64,000 nucleotides of DNA, from the NCBI RefSeq assembly GCF_021155765.1, contig NC_060114.1:7688001-7752000 (forward strand), read 5' to 3'. Source of the stretch: Diprion similis (lineage: Eukaryota > Arthropoda > Insecta > Hymenoptera > Diprionidae). The stretch's first letter is position 1; each line of letters starts with the position of its first letter. The translations under genes were made by a program, and so were the position numbers. The notes below the pieces were generated by a model. That model searched no databases, was not told the DNA's origin, and was given only the letters and a program-made list of their open reading frames with translations. This document shows, in pieces, positions 62,869-64,000 of the stretch.

Positions 62869-63108
62869 CTATATTTTATGCACATTGTATAACTTGTTGC
62901 GCACATAGAGCAGCACTAGTGTGGAGGAGGCGGAGGTGGTGGTGGAATTGGAGGCTTGCGCAGGATAGTTATGCTGGATCTGCACGTGGTCGTTCTCCAC
63001 AAGGATGCTGGATAGGCGAGAGCACTGGTTGCAGGTATAGTCACTAGGTCGAAGACCAGGCTCAACATGCTCAAGGCGTGGGAACGCGATATGCCCGGGT
63101 ATAAATTC
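62869..63108 (-). CDS. Doubtful open frame, possible terminal exon
   Basis: On the minus strand, after the TA microsatellite, a frame reads EFIPGHIAFPRLEHVEPG... with a CNQC pair and ends NKLYNVHKI at a TAG (62869). Its base use is less AT-biased than the surroundings. The frame continues into meaningless Tyr-Ile repeats upstream and no clear acceptor is seen. It may be an exon of an unknown gene or chance. Confidence 0.2.
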   Translation of the reverse strand, partial: EFIPGHIAFPRLEHVEPGLRPSDYTCNQCSRLSSILVENDHVQIQHNYPAQASNSTTTSASSTLVLLYVRNKLYNVHKI

Positions 63109-63109
63109 A

Positions 63110-63111
<2 letters not shown>

Positions 63112-63177
<66 letters not shown>

Positions 63178-63200
63178 ATACGTATATATATAATATATAG
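63112..63200. repeat. (TA)n microsatellite
   Basis: About 30 TA units followed by TATG variants. It accounts for Tyr-Ile repeat open frames on both strands. Confidence 0.95.
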
Positions 63201-64000
63201 GTATGTCGGTAACTCCGGCGAACACCGAGTCGAGGAGACACACCGAGCCTAAGTGCAAGTTGCGCAACTCAATCCTGGCAATCCAGTAATATACATTATA
63301 TATCTATACGTATACATGTGTACACACACGTGGAGATAGATCGTACCGTCGGCTGAGAGTAACAAAAACTTATCTCAGAATTTGGTTCAGCAAAAGCTCA
63401 TCTCAGATTTTTAGTCCAATAAAACCCCATCTCAGAATTTTCCATGGGACAACATCGTACGTCCGAAGTGATCGGCGATTTCTGAACGAGGTTCTGAGAT
63501 GGGGTTTGTGGAACAATTCGTTGAAGGTAGGGTTTTGTTGCTCTCAGACGATGGTGTGTAAATCTAGATACTCGGAATCAGTAGGCTAGTCATATCAACT
63601 GTCGAATTAATCAAGCAATTTTGTTTATCTGGTTAGTTTTGAGCACGGAAATACGTGTATGTGGTATGCTAATTTACATGATTCCACCATTATTACGACA
63701 AATGATCGGCTGGTTTTGTCTGCGCAAGAAAAGGTTTTCACTGTAACCGATAGATGGCGGTGCAGATTCGTTCCACTAAATGGTAAAACCTGCTTCGTAT
63801 ACGACGAATATAAGTGTCGAGTGGTGTTCCTTATGCATATATTATATAGGTATACTTATACCTACATCTGTAAGTACGCATTTTTAATTGACAATCAGGC
63901 ACGTTTTACGGTCAGTTTTACAAGCTGTAATGATATACCGGTACCTGATGCTTTATCGGTCAATTTGGCCGAGCGATTTTACGATGAGACTCTTTCCCCC
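63201..64000. other. Noncoding end of the window
   Basis: It contains a short inverted/direct repeat cluster (63365-63550, see findings) and a CTCF-like motif CCGATAGATGGCGGTGC at 63747-63763. No gene was seen. Confidence 0.4.

Overview
The window is nuclear DNA of an insect, most likely a hymenopteran. It is AT-rich, with spliced genes of short GT-AG (and two GC-AG) introns, long microsatellite-rich spacers and transposon remnants. The closest family matches of the gene products are insect orthologues, especially a varicose-type MAGUK that keeps the insect-specific segment between the two halves of its guanylate-kinase domain. Assignment to Hymenoptera is a guess from general composition. 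All exon borders below were placed by reading splice sites and phases by eye. Every multi-exon model quoted closes in frame.

Layout. 1-1642 (-): 5' part of TAF6. 2513-2740 (+): an unidentified exon encoding a membrane-segment peptide. 4977-6327 (+): mTERF3-type mitochondrial factor. 7312-11677 (-): ERGIC3, with ROMO1 (8346-8975, +) nested in its last intron. 12703-19378: an LTR retrotransposon in the tandem form LTR-gag-LTR-gag-LTR, with no pol. 20191-30617 (-): varicose (MPP2/MPP6-type MAGUK), seven coding exons including a 6.3-kb intron. 32713-33507: a DNA-transposon-like element with terminal inverted repeats. 38174-38596 (-): TRAPPC1, head-to-head with NDUFV1 (39046-42341, +). 43548-52391 (-): a 17-exon coiled-coil protein of about 1,670 residues that I cannot name. 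52.4-59.9 kb: simple-repeat-rich spacer containing a 1.4-kb imperfect palindrome. 59953-61968 (-): a two-finger C2H2 zinc-finger protein. 61969-64000: mostly noncoding, with one doubtful open frame.

The genes are unrelated housekeeping and structural genes, not an operon or pathway cluster. Three are mitochondrial (mTERF3, ROMO1, NDUFV1), two belong to ER-Golgi traffic (ERGIC3, TRAPPC1), and one each to transcription initiation (TAF6) and septate junctions (varicose).

I did not find a convincing new biological system. The parts most worth a second look are the repeats: a three-copy ~380-bp family built from two adjacent palindromes (23.06, 34.16 and 49.64 kb), two large foldback palindromes (51.1-51.9 and 57.75-59.14 kb), and the triple-LTR gag-only array. 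Also of interest are two GC-AG introns with exact phase support, and the unidentified membrane peptide at 2.5 kb.
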